Shown here: in pieces, positions 8,562 through 16,070 of the stretch
How the letters are laid out: each line of letters begins with the position of its first letter
How positions within the stretch are numbered: the first letter of the stretch is position 1
Position numbers and translations under genes: made by a program
Notes under the pieces: model-generated
What the model was told of the DNA's origin: nothing
Databases searched by the model: none
Seen by the model: the letters and a program-made list of their open reading frames with translations, nothing else
Source of the DNA: Plantibacter sp. Leaf314
GTDB lineage: Bacteria; Actinomycetota; Actinomycetes; Actinomycetales; Microbacteriaceae
NCBI RefSeq assembly: GCF_001423185.1
Contig: NZ_LMOB01000001.1
Location: forward strand, 186,001-250,000
Direction of reading: 5' to 3'
DNA: 64,000 bases

Positions 8562-9274
8562 GTACCGATCGTTCGGCAGTGGCGGATCCCGAGGCAGCAC
8601 TCCCCCCACAGGCCGGACGAGGCGTCCGGTTCCTCGCGGTCCTGGACGCCGACTCGACGCTCATCGAGAACGAGGTGATCGAACTCCTCGCCGAGGAGGT
8701 CGGCAGTCTTCCCGAGGTCGCTGCGATCACGGAGCGGGCGATGCGAGGCGAGCTCGACTTCGCCGACAGCCTCCGGGCGCGGGTGGCGACGCTCGCCGGC
8801 CTGCGGGTGGACCGCATCCCCGTGATCGCCCGGCGGATCCGCACCACCCGCGGGCTCGAGCGGCTCATCGACGGGCTGCACGCGCACGGATCGACGATCG
8901 GTGTGGTCTCCGGCGGATTCCATGAACTCCTCGATCCGCTCGCAGCGACCCTCGGCCTCGACCATGTGCGGGCGAACCGGCTCGAGACGGCCGACGGTCG
9001 ACTGACCGGCGGGCTCAGCGGGCCGATCATCGACGCAGCGGCCAAGGCGGATGCGTTGCAGGAGTGGGCCGCCCTCGACGACGTGCCGCTGGTTCGGACC
9101 ATCGCGGTCGGCGACGGCGCAAACGATCTCGCCATGATGGAGGTCGCGGGCCTCTCGGTCGCCTTCAACGCGAAGCCGATCGTGCGTCGGCACGCGGACG
9201 TCGTCGCAGGCAGGGTCGACCTCGGCGACGTCCTGCCGCTCCTCGGCCTCGAGAGCGGGCCTCAGCGCCGCTGA
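8558..9274 (+). CDS. serB: Phosphoserine phosphatase
   Basis: 238-residue HAD-superfamily enzyme performing the last step of serine synthesis. Motif I is [10 protein letters not shown] (catalytic Asp30 and Asp32), motif II is in VVSGGF, and motif III/IV is [11 protein letters not shown]. It lacks the N-terminal ACT-domain extension of long SerB forms, so it is the short type. It overlaps glgC by four bases with no metabolic link to glycogen, so the pairing is probably only positional. Convergent with the FabG-like gene, 26 bases apart. Confidence 0.9.
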   Translation: MSTDRSAVADPEAALPPQAGRGVRFLAVLDADSTLIENEVIELLAEEVGSLPEVAAITERAMRGELDFADSLRARVATLAGLRVDRIPVIARRIRTTRGLERLIDGLHAHGSTIGVVSGGFHELLDPLAATLGLDHVRANRLETADGRLTGGLSGPIIDAAAKADALQEWAALDDVPLVRTIAVGDGANDLAMMEVAGLSVAFNAKPIVRRHADVVAGRVDLGDVLPLLGLESGPQRR

Positions 9275-9300
9275 GTCGACCCCGGGTGTTCGACCTCGGG

Positions 9301-10011
9301 TTAGTGCCCCATGCCGAGGCCACCGTCGACCGGGATGACCGCCCCGGAGATGTACCCGGCGTCATCGCCGGCGATCCAGGTGACGACCTTGGCGACCTCG
9401 TTCGCGCTCGCGAACCGGGCGGCGGGGATGCTCTTCTTGTACTCGGCCTGCGTCTCGGCCGGCAGCTCGGCGGTCATGTCCGTCTCGATGAAGCCGGGCG
9501 CGATGACGTTCGCCGTGATCCCGCGTGCACCGAGTTCACGGGTGATGGAGCGCGCCATGCCGACGAGGCCGCTCTTCGAGGCGGCGTAATTGACCTGGCC
9601 GGCGGAACCGTAGAGGCCGACGACACTCGAGATGAGCACGATGCGCCCGAACCGCGCCTTGAGCATGCCTTTCGACGCTCGCTTGACGACCCGGAAGGAA
9701 CCACCCAGGTTCGTGTCGACCACCCGGTCGAAGTCCTCCTCGGTCATCCGCATGAGCAGGGTGTCCTTCGTGATGCCCGCATTGGCCACGAGCACCTCGA
9801 CGGGACCGAGCTGGGCTTCGATCTCGGTGAAGGCCGCGTCCACCGAGGCGGCGTCCGTGACGTCCGCGCGGACCGTCAGCGTGCCGGCCGGTCCCTCGCC
9901 CGACCGCGCGGTCACGGCCACCCGGTGACCCTGCGCGACGAACTCCTCGGCGATGGCGAAGCCGATCCCCCGGTTGCCTCCGGTGACGAGGACGGTGCGT
10001 GGTGCGGTCAT
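9301..10011 (-). CDS. fabG: 3-oxoacyl-ACP reductase-like short-chain dehydrogenase (FabG family)
   Basis: 236-residue SDR enzyme. The cofactor loop TGGNRGIG is at 10-17, NAG follows beta-4, the catalytic Ser is in LISSV, and YAASK supplies Tyr and Lys. C-terminal VDGGLGMGH is typical of FabG. It would reduce 3-oxoacyl-ACP with NADPH in fatty-acid synthesis, but no other fab gene is adjacent, so a role with another oxo-substrate remains possible. The ATG at 10011 has GGAGAGGA upstream; the frame extends to 10128, but that part lacks family similarity. Confidence 0.82.
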   Translation of the reverse strand: MTAPRTVLVTGGNRGIGFAIAEEFVAQGHRVAVTARSGEGPAGTLTVRADVTDAASVDAAFTEIEAQLGPVEVLVANAGITKDTLLMRMTEEDFDRVVDTNLGGSFRVVKRASKGMLKARFGRIVLISSVVGLYGSAGQVNYAASKSGLVGMARSITRELGARGITANVIAPGFIETDMTAELPAETQAEYKKSIPAARFASANEVAKVVTWIAGDDAGYISGAVIPVDGGLGMGH

Positions 10012-10095
10012 GGTCGATTCCTCTCCTGCGGCGGGACGGACCGATTCGAGCGGCGGCCGTCGAGGTCCGTGACGCTCCGGCCGCGGACCCGTACC

Positions 10096-10101
10096 AGCAT
10101 A
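10096..10101 (-). promoter_or_regulatory. Candidate -10 hexamer for fabG
   Basis: TATGCT on the minus strand, about 85 bases upstream of the fabG ATG, giving a leader that contains the GGAGAGGA ribosome site. Confidence 0.4.
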
Positions 10102-10172
10102 TGGTGGTCTCCGGTTCCTCCCGGTCACTTCAGGGCATCGAGCGCCCGTCGAGAGCGTAGGCTGAGACTGGC

Positions 10173-10481
10173 ATGAAGCAGCAGAGCATCACCTCACTCC
10201 CACCGGCGCCCGATCAGGAACGCCGGCAGCGGCTCATCAAGTACTCGATCACCATGGGTGTCCGGTTGCTTTGCCTCGCCGCGCTCCCATTCGTGCAGGG
10301 CGGTTGGATGTTCGTGGTCGCGGCCGGCGCCATCTTCCTCCCGTACATCGCCGTGATCATCGCGAACGCCGGTTCGCTGCCGTCGCAGGGCGAGATCGAA
10401 CGCCCCAGTGGTGTCGTGGTGTCCCAGCGGCCGAACATCGTCGACGACTCCGTCCCTCCCCGCCCGGCCGACCAGGCATGA
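10173..10481 (+). CDS. DUF3099 family small membrane protein
   Basis: 102-residue protein with two hydrophobic segments (about residues 28-45 and 48-66) separated by a short turn, and a hydrophilic C-terminal tail. This matches the actinobacterial DUF3099 family, which has no assigned function. It is the first of three genes joined by four-base overlaps and ending in SURF1, which suggests a role in the membrane or in cytochrome oxidase maturation; that is inference. A TAGGCT hexamer (10158-10163) lies nine bases before the ATG, so the transcript may have little or no leader. Confidence 0.8.
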   Translation: MKQQSITSLPPAPDQERRQRLIKYSITMGVRLLCLAALPFVQGGWMFVVAAGAIFLPYIAVIIANAGSLPSQGEIERPSGVVVSQRPNIVDDSVPPRPADQA

Positions 10482-10702
10482 TCGGGTTCGGAGCCGAGCC
10501 CGACGGGGTGATCTGTTCTCGCGCCGGGTGCCGTGCAGTGGCGGACTGGCGGATCGACTGGCGGAATCCGAAGATCCACACCGGAGACCGCGTGAAGACC
10601 TGGACCGCCTGCGAGGAGCACGTCGACTTCCTGGAAGCCTTCCTCGAGGCCCGCTCCTTCCCGCTCGAGCGGGTGCGCCTCGCCCCGGTGGTGGGATCAT
10701 GA
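10478..10702 (+). CDS. Small Cys/His protein of unknown function (74 aa)
   Basis: 74 residues with Cys13-x4-Cys18 and Cys45-x2-His48 spacing, four potential metal ligands, and a Trp-rich middle (WRIDWRN). From memory, relatives in Microbacteriaceae are often auto-labelled acetone carboxylase, but the protein is far too small and has no carboxylase motif. It starts on the ATGA overlapping the DUF3099 stop and ends on the ATGA that starts SURF1, so it is translationally coupled to both. A zinc-binding or copper/heme-related helper for SURF1 is an inference from context only. Too short and Cys-poor for a classic zinc ribbon. Confidence 0.72.
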   Translation: MIGFGAEPDGVICSRAGCRAVADWRIDWRNPKIHTGDRVKTWTACEEHVDFLEAFLEARSFPLERVRLAPVVGS

Positions 10703-11547
10703 GCGCCGGATGGCGCTTCGCCTTCAGCCGGCGCTGGCTCGGATACCTGGGCGTCGCCATCGTCTTCGCCGTCGTCTGCGTGCTCCTCTCCAACTGGCAG
10801 CTCGCACGCGCGAGCGAGAAGGAGGAAGAGGTCCAGCGCATCGCCACCAACTGGGACGCGACCCCGATCCCGCTCGACGAGGCACTCCCATCGCTCGACT
10901 CCTTCAGCGTCGCCGACGAATGGCACCCGGTGTCGATGAGCGGAACCTACCTGACGGACGAGCAGTTGCTCGTCCGCAACCGTCCCCGGAACAACCAGGC
11001 GGGCTTCGACGTCCTCACGCCGCTCCGACTGGCCAACGGCGACGTCTTCATCGTCGATCGCGGCTGGGTCCCGGCGGGCGACACGCTCGACGCACCGGAG
11101 TCGATTCCCGCTCCCCCGTCCGGAGAGGTCTCGGTCGTCGTCCGGATCCGGCCGGGCGAGCCGACCCTCCCGGGCCGCGGTGCCGCCGACGGCCAGGTGG
11201 CGACGATCAACCTCCCCCAGATCGCCGAACTCCGCGGTGAGACGGTCTACACGGGCGCGTACGGGATGCTGCTCTCGGAGCGCCCGGCGCCCGCGGAGGC
11301 GGCGCCCCTCGGCCCGATCAAACCCGAGCCGAACGAGGGCATGCACCTGTCCTACGCGCTGCAGTGGGTCGTGTTCGCGCTGATGGGCTTCATCTTCCTC
11401 GCCTACGCGATCCGCCAGGAGTACCGCATCCTGAACTCGGACGACCCGAAGGAGCAGCGGCGGGCGGCCGCGCGCGCCGAACGCCTCGCCAACAAGGCGA
11501 GGTCCGACGCCGACATCGAGGACGAGATCCTCGAGTCGCGTCGCTGA
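10699..11547 (+). CDS. SURF1 family cytochrome oxidase assembly protein
   Basis: 282-residue inner-membrane protein with two transmembrane helices, at about residues 12-31 and near 215-240, flanking a large external loop. The N-terminal helix ends in the SURF1 hallmark NWQL, and the loop holds LLVRNRP and the strongly conserved VDRGWVP. SURF1 helps insert heme a into subunit I of cytochrome c oxidase. The heme A synthesis genes ctaA and ctaB are also in this window, about 7-12 kb away. The highly charged C-terminal tail (about 45 residues) is cytoplasmic. Confidence 0.88.
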   Translation: MSAGWRFAFSRRWLGYLGVAIVFAVVCVLLSNWQLARASEKEEEVQRIATNWDATPIPLDEALPSLDSFSVADEWHPVSMSGTYLTDEQLLVRNRPRNNQAGFDVLTPLRLANGDVFIVDRGWVPAGDTLDAPESIPAPPSGEVSVVVRIRPGEPTLPGRGAADGQVATINLPQIAELRGETVYTGAYGMLLSERPAPAEAAPLGPIKPEPNEGMHLSYALQWVVFALMGFIFLAYAIRQEYRILNSDDPKEQRRAAARAERLANKARSDADIEDEILESRR

Positions 11548-11584
11548 CCCACGCCGCCCACCGGATTCACCGGGCGGCCGAGCC

Positions 11585-11607
11585 GGGCCCGTGATGCACA
11601 CGGGCCC
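11585..11607. terminator. Hairpin between SURF1 and the convergent ABC-F gene
   Basis: GGGCCCGTG and its complement with a five-base loop ATGCA. No T-run follows, so termination efficiency is uncertain. Confidence 0.55.
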
Positions 11608-11613
11608 AGCGCG

Positions 11614-13218
11614 TCAGGCCAGACTGACGAGGTCCTGGTAGTCCTTGTTCCAGTGGTCCTCGACGCCGTCGGGCAGGATGAGGACCCGTTCCGGGTTCAA
11701 TGCCTCGACCGCTCCCTCGTCGTGGCTGACGAGTACGACCGCGCCCTCGTAGTGGGCGAGCGCGTCGAGGATCTCCAGCCGGCTGGCCGGGTCGAGGTTG
11801 TTGGTCGGTTCGTCGAGCAGGAGCATGTTCGCTCCCGAGACGACGATCATCGCGAGGGCGAGTCGCGTCTTCTCACCACCGGAGAGCACCCCCGCGAGCT
11901 TGTTGGAGTCGTCGCCGGTGAACAGGAACGAACCGAGCACCTTGCGCGCTTCCATCTCGGTGATGTTCGGCGACGAGGAGACCATGTTCTCCAGGACGCT
12001 GCGCTTGACGTCGATCGTCTCGTGTTCCTGGGCGTAGTAGCCGATCCGCAGCCCGTGACCGGGCTCGAGCTGACCGGTGTCGGGCTGGTCCACACCGGCC
12101 AGGATCCGCAGCAGCGTGGTCTTGCCCGCACCGTTGAACCCGAGGATTACGACCTTCGATCCGCGGTCGATCGCGAGGTCGACCGCCGTGAAGATCTCGA
12201 GTGATCCGTAGCTCTTCGACAGGTTGCTCGCCATGAGCGGCGTGCGGCCGCAGGGGGCCGGGGTCGGGAACCGCAGCTTCGCGACGCGATCCTGGGCGCG
12301 GACCTCCTCGAGGCCGGAGAGCATCCGCTCAGCGCGTGCGACCATCTGGTGCGCCGCGGCCGCCTTGCTGGCCTTCGCACCGAACTTGGCCGCCTGGAGC
12401 TGGAGCGCGGTCGCCTTCTTCTCGACGTTGGTGCGCTCCTTCTTCCGGCGCTCCTCGTCGGCCTCGCGCTGCCGCTGGTAGTTCTTCCAATTCATGTTGT
12501 AGATGTCGATGACGGTGCGGTTCGCATCGAGGTAGAAGACCCGGTTGACCGTCTCCCCCACGAGCTCGATGTCGTGCGAGATCACGATGAACCCGCCCTT
12601 GTACTGCTTGAGGAACTCCCGCAGCCACACGACCGAGTCGGCGTCCAGGTGGTTGGTCGGCTCGTCGAGGATGAGCGTCTCGGCGTCGGAGAAGAGGATG
12701 CGCGCGAGTTCGATGCGGCGGCGCTGTCCTCCGGAGAGCGTCTTCAGCTGCTGGTCGAGGATGCGGTCGGGCAGATTCAGGTTCGACGCGATCGACGCGG
12801 CTTCGGCCTCGGCGGCGTATCCCCCGAGGGCGTTGAACCGGTCCGTGAGGTTGCCGTACTTCTTCATGGCGGCTTCGGCGACCTTTGGGTCGTCGCTCGC
12901 CATGGCCATGCTCGACTCGTGCATGCCGAGCGCGAGCTGGCCGAGGCCGCGGGCGTCGAGGATGCGGGTGCGGGCGAGGTCCTCGGGGTTGCCGGAACGC
13001 GGATCCTGCGGGAGGTAGCCGATCTCCCCGCCACGATCGATCTTGCCGTTGGTCGGCAGGGTCTCGCCGGCCAGGGTCTTGGTCAGGGTGGTCTTCCCGG
13101 CGCCGTTGCGGCCGACGAGGCCGATCTTGTCGCCGGCGGACACGCGGAAGTTCACGTGCTCCATGAGCACGCGTGCCCCCACGCGGATCTCGAGGTCGTG
13201 CACACTCAGCACAGGCAT
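11614..13218 (-). CDS. ABC-F family ATPase
   Basis: 534-residue protein with two ABC domains in tandem and no membrane segment. Walker A motifs are GRNGAGKTT and GFNGAGKTT, signatures LSGGQRRR and LSGGEKTR, and Walker B motifs ILDEPTN and LLDEPTN. A Lys/Arg/Ala-rich linker of about 80 residues separates the domains. ABC-F proteins act on the ribosome (translation factors such as EttA, or antibiotic resistance by ribosome protection). No resistance genes are nearby, so a housekeeping translation role is more likely. The ATG at 13218 has GAAG upstream. A TATACT hexamer at 13273-13278 gives a leader of about 50 bases. Confidence 0.87.
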   Translation of the reverse strand: MPVLSVHDLEIRVGARVLMEHVNFRVSAGDKIGLVGRNGAGKTTLTKTLAGETLPTNGKIDRGGEIGYLPQDPRSGNPEDLARTRILDARGLGQLALGMHESSMAMASDDPKVAEAAMKKYGNLTDRFNALGGYAAEAEAASIASNLNLPDRILDQQLKTLSGGQRRRIELARILFSDAETLILDEPTNHLDADSVVWLREFLKQYKGGFIVISHDIELVGETVNRVFYLDANRTVIDIYNMNWKNYQRQREADEERRKKERTNVEKKATALQLQAAKFGAKASKAAAAHQMVARAERMLSGLEEVRAQDRVAKLRFPTPAPCGRTPLMASNLSKSYGSLEIFTAVDLAIDRGSKVVILGFNGAGKTTLLRILAGVDQPDTGQLEPGHGLRIGYYAQEHETIDVKRSVLENMVSSSPNITEMEARKVLGSFLFTGDDSNKLAGVLSGGEKTRLALAMIVVSGANMLLLDEPTNNLDPASRLEILDALAHYEGAVVLVSHDEGAVEALNPERVLILPDGVEDHWNKDYQDLVSLA

Positions 13219-13272
13219 GGTCCATTTCTTCAGGTGCGTTTCGACAACGCGGGGGGTGGGGGTCAACTTCCC

Positions 13273-13278
13273 AGTATA
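13273..13278 (-). promoter_or_regulatory. -10 hexamer for the ABC-F gene
   Basis: TATACT followed by GG, the same string as in front of secG. It lies 55 bases before the ATG. Confidence 0.5.
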
Positions 13279-13342
13279 AATCGTGAAATCGATGCTCGGC
13301 ACCGCGGCCGTCTCGCGTGCGTCCGAGGGCGCCCGTTCGGAC

Positions 13343-14509
13343 TCAGCGCAGCGCCGAGATCCGTCGGATGGCCTCGGTCAGCAGCTCCGGCGAACAGGCG
13401 AGGTTCAACCGTGCATGGCCGGCGCCGGACGGACCGAACGGCGCTCCCTCCTGCAGAGCGACCTTCGCCACCCGCAGGATGTGACGGGCGGGCGGTTCCG
13501 ACCAACCGAGAGTGGAGCAGTCGAGCCAGGCCAGATAGCCGGCGGCGGGCATGCGGTAACCGATCTCCGGGAGCTCGGCGCTCAGGAGGTCACCCAGCAG
13601 GCGTCGATTCCCATCGATGAGACCCAGAAGGCCGTCGAGCCACGGTTCCCCGGATTCGAACGCCGCGATCGAGGCCAGCACGCCGAACTGACCGGTGCGC
13701 CAGAAGACCTCGACCGGCATACCGGCGATCACGCTCCGCGGACCGGCACCAGCCGTCACCATGACCGCGCACTTCAGGCCTGCCAGATTCCAGGCCTTGC
13801 TCGCTGACAGGACGGCGTATCCGTTCGCCGCAGCCTCCTCCGAGACACTCAGGTAAGGGACGAACCGCTCGCCGGGCTGCGTGAGCGGCGCGTGGATCTC
13901 ATCGCTCACCACCACGACCCCGTAGCGGGCGGCGAGCGAGGCGACGGAGCGGAGTTCCTCGACCGTGTGCGGGCGCCCGATCGGGTTGTGCGGGTTGCAG
14001 AGCAGGAAGGCCTTCGCGCCGTCACGGAACGCGGTCTCCAGGGCATCGAGATCGAGGCGGAGCCCACCGGCCGGGTCCTCCCGACGACTCGAACCGCGCA
14101 GCGGCACGTCGGCGACGACCCCACCGGCCTCGGCGACGAGGTCGAAGAATGGCGGGTACACCGGGGACGTGACGACGACCCGTTCCCCCGGGGTGATGAC
14201 ACGACGGAGGATCTCCACGATGCCCATGCTGACGTCGGCGGTGGTGAAGACGGATCCGGGGTCCACCTCCCACCCCCAGCGTCGTGACGCGAAGTCGGCG
14301 AACGCCTCGGGAAGTCGCGTGCGGCTCGCCACGTATCCGGCGTCCCCGCGATCGATCGCAGCGTGGAGTGCGGCGCGGATCACGGGCGCGAGCGGGACGT
14401 CCATCTCCGCGACGAACATCGGCAGGACGTCGTCCGGGTACTCGGACCACTTCTCGCTCGTCCGGGTGCGGAGCAGGTCGAGGGGGTCGGCGGAAACGGT
14501 CTCGGTCAT
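13343..14509 (-). CDS. MalY/PatB-type PLP aminotransferase / C-S lyase
   Basis: 388-residue fold-type I PLP enzyme. The N-terminus KWSEYPDDVLPMFVAEMD is typical of the MalY/PatB group, the PLP Lys is in SASKAWN, and LCNPHNPIG and VSDEIHA supply the cofactor-binding Asn and Asp. Members cleave cystathionine or cysteine conjugates, or transaminate aromatic amino acids, and the exact substrate cannot be told here. It lies alone between the ABC-F gene and the SUF operon. A role supplying sulfide next to Fe-S assembly is conceivable but unsupported. The ATG at 14509 is placed by TAGGGT six bases upstream. Confidence 0.85.
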   Translation of the reverse strand: MTETVSADPLDLLRTRTSEKWSEYPDDVLPMFVAEMDVPLAPVIRAALHAAIDRGDAGYVASRTRLPEAFADFASRRWGWEVDPGSVFTTADVSMGIVEILRRVITPGERVVVTSPVYPPFFDLVAEAGGVVADVPLRGSSRREDPAGGLRLDLDALETAFRDGAKAFLLCNPHNPIGRPHTVEELRSVASLAARYGVVVVSDEIHAPLTQPGERFVPYLSVSEEAAANGYAVLSASKAWNLAGLKCAVMVTAGAGPRSVIAGMPVEVFWRTGQFGVLASIAAFESGEPWLDGLLGLIDGNRRLLGDLLSAELPEIGYRMPAAGYLAWLDCSTLGWSEPPARHILRVAKVALQEGAPFGPSGAGHARLNLACSPELLTEAIRRISALR

Positions 14510-14515
14510 GGCTCG

Positions 14516-14521
14516 ACCCTA
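14516..14521 (-). promoter_or_regulatory. -10 hexamer of a probable leaderless transcript (MalY-type gene)
   Basis: TAGGGT-CGAGCC-ATG, a six-base gap. Confidence 0.5.
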
Positions 14522-14558
14522 TCCGCGGTCGGCGCGTCGGGCACAACCGCCGCGAACG

Positions 14559-14597
14559 ACGACGACGGACGGCTGGAACACAGCCGTCCGTCGTCGT
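14559..14597 (-). terminator. Terminator of the SUF operon
   Basis: 17-bp perfect stem (14559-14575 with 14581-14597) around a GAACA loop, starting about ten bases past the sufT stop. GC-rich, no long T-run. Confidence 0.7.
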
Positions 14598-14607
14598 GGA
14601 GGATCGA

Positions 14608-14937
14608 TCAGATCGAGAAGCCGAGGGCTCGCATCATGTCGCGGCCGTCGTCCGTGATCCGCTCGGGACCCCACGGCGGCATCCAGACCCAGTTGATGCG
14701 GAACGCGTCGACGATCCCGTCGAGCGCCTGACCGGTCTGTTCCTCCAGCACGTCCGTGAGCGGACAGCCGGCGGAGGTCAGGGTCATGTGGATGATGAGC
14801 GCGTCGTTCTCGTCATCCCAACCGAGATCGTAGATGAGACCGAGGTCGACCACGTTCACCCCGAGCTCGGGGTCCATGACGTCCTTGAGTGCTTCTTCGA
14901 CCTCGTCGAATCGTTGCGGACTGAGCGTTGTTACCAT
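14608..14937 (-). CDS. sufT: SufT-like metal-sulfur cluster assembly factor (MIP18/DUF59)
   Basis: 109-residue protein of the DUF59/MIP18 family. It shows DPELGVNVVDLGLIYD near the N-terminus and the conserved Cys in TSAGCPLTD. SufT proteins help mature Fe-S proteins after cluster assembly on SufBCD. It is the last gene of the cluster, 28 bases past sufC, with the operon hairpin behind it. It also has its own hexamer TAAGAT six bases before the ATG, so it may be expressed both from the operon and separately. Confidence 0.85.
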   Translation of the reverse strand: MVTTLSPQRFDEVEEALKDVMDPELGVNVVDLGLIYDLGWDDENDALIIHMTLTSAGCPLTDVLEEQTGQALDGIVDAFRINWVWMPPWGPERITDDGRDMMRALGFSI

Positions 14938-14943
14938 GTCGTT

Positions 14944-14949
14944 ATCTTA
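14944..14949 (-). promoter_or_regulatory. Possible internal leaderless promoter for sufT
   Basis: TAAGAT-AACGAC-ATG, a six-base gap, in the 28-base spacer after sufC. Confidence 0.4.
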
Positions 14950-14965
14950 GACCGCCTTCGCGGAC

Positions 14966-15742
14966 TCAGGCGCCTTCCGGAGCCACGACGGCGTCGACGA
15001 GGAAGCGGTCGTACCCTTCGTTCTCGAGTCGGTCGGCGAGCTCGGGACCGCCCTGTTCGGCGATCTTGCCGGCGACGAAGACGTGCACGAAGTCCGGCTT
15101 GATGTAGCGGAGGATGCGCGTGTAGTGCGTGATGAGCAAGACGCCGAGACCGGTGTTCTCCTTGGCGCGGTTGACGCCCTCGGAGACGATCTTGAGCGCG
15201 TCGACGTCGAGACCGGAGTCGGTCTCGTCGAGGACGGCGAACTGCGGCTTGAGCAGCTCGAGCTGCAGGATCTCGTGGCGCTTCTTCTCGCCGCCCGAGA
15301 AGCCCTCGTTCACGTTCCGCTCGGCGAAGGCCGGCTCCATGCGCAGGTTGCTCATCGACTCGCGGACGTCCTTGATCCAGCCACGGATGGCCGGTGCCTC
15401 GCCGTCGACCGCGGTCTTCGCGGTGCGGAGGAAGTTGGTGACCGTGACACCGGGGATCTCGACCGGGTACTGCATGGCCAGGAAGAGTCCGGCGCGCGCA
15501 CGCTCGTCGACGCTCATCGCGAGGACGTCCTCACCGTCGAGGGTGATCGAGCCGCTGTCGACGGTGTACTTCGGGTGACCGGCGATCGTGTACGCGAGCG
15601 TCGACTTGCCCGAGCCGTTGGGACCCATGATGGCGTGCGTCTCGCCCTTGCGGATGGTGAGGTCGACGCCACGCAGGATCGGCTTCGTGCCCTGTTCGGT
15701 TTCGACACTGACGTGCAGGTCGCGGATTTCGAGGACTGACAT
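14966..15742 (-). CDS. sufC: Fe-S cluster assembly ATPase SufC
   Basis: 258-residue cytosolic ABC ATPase that powers the SufBCD scaffold. Walker A is GPNGSGKST. The SufC-specific signature region reads FSGGEKKRHE and Walker B is VLDETDSGLD, where the Thr-Asp after the Glu is characteristic of SufC rather than a transport ATPase. Switch His in LITHY. The ATG at 15742 follows four bases after the Rieske stop. Operon order is sufB-sufD-Rieske-sufC-sufT. Confidence 0.95.
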   Translation of the reverse strand: MSVLEIRDLHVSVETEQGTKPILRGVDLTIRKGETHAIMGPNGSGKSTLAYTIAGHPKYTVDSGSITLDGEDVLAMSVDERARAGLFLAMQYPVEIPGVTVTNFLRTAKTAVDGEAPAIRGWIKDVRESMSNLRMEPAFAERNVNEGFSGGEKKRHEILQLELLKPQFAVLDETDSGLDVDALKIVSEGVNRAKENTGLGVLLITHYTRILRYIKPDFVHVFVAGKIAEQGGPELADRLENEGYDRFLVDAVVAPEGA

Positions 15743-15746
15743 GGTG

Positions 15747-16070
15747 CTAGATCTCTTTCGTTGCGGTCGGGTCGATGTAGATGTCGCCGTCGATGAGCTC
15801 GACGGTGTAGACGGGGACCGGCTCATAGGCCGGCAGGGTCAACGGCTTGCCCGTGGTGAGCGAGAACTGCGAACCGTGAGCCCAGCATTCGAGGTTGCCG
15901 TCTTCGACGAAGCCTTCGGACAGCGAGATGTCGCCGTGGGTGCAGACGTCCCCGATGGCGAACACGTCGTCAGACGCGTCCCGGACGAGGGCGATCGGCA
16001 CGCCGTCCACCACGACCCGCTTGGCCTGGTTCACGGCGAGCTCGTCGAACGAGCACACCTTCGTCGCCAT
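15747..16070 (-). CDS. Rieske-type [2Fe-2S] ferredoxin within the SUF operon
   Basis: 107-residue Rieske protein. The cluster ligands are in CTHGD and CWAHGSQF (Cys-x-His ... Cys-x2-His). It is similar to ferredoxin subunits of aromatic-ring dioxygenases and usually labelled that way, but no oxygenase gene is present. It sits between sufD and sufC, with its start overlapping the sufD stop. The position suggests electron supply for Fe-S assembly (for example reduction of sulfur or iron), which is an inference from operon context. Confidence 0.87.
   Translation of the reverse strand: MATKVCSFDELAVNQAKRVVVDGVPIALVRDASDDVFAIGDVCTHGDISLSEGFVEDGNLECWAHGSQFSLTTGKPLTLPAYEPVPVYTVELIDGDIYIDPTATKEI

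Noticed and set aside
10478..10702. Acetone carboxylase subunit
   Set aside because: 74 residues, no carboxylase motif, and wrong context; the Cys/His pattern suggests a small metal-binding protein.
11614..13218. Antibiotic resistance ABC-F protein
   Set aside because: No resistance gene or regulatory leader nearby, and the sequence has the general housekeeping ABC-F layout; function cannot be set by sequence alone.
15747..16070. Aromatic-ring dioxygenase ferredoxin, as the family label would suggest
   Set aside because: No oxygenase or reductase gene is near and the gene is embedded between sufD and sufC with overlapping ends.
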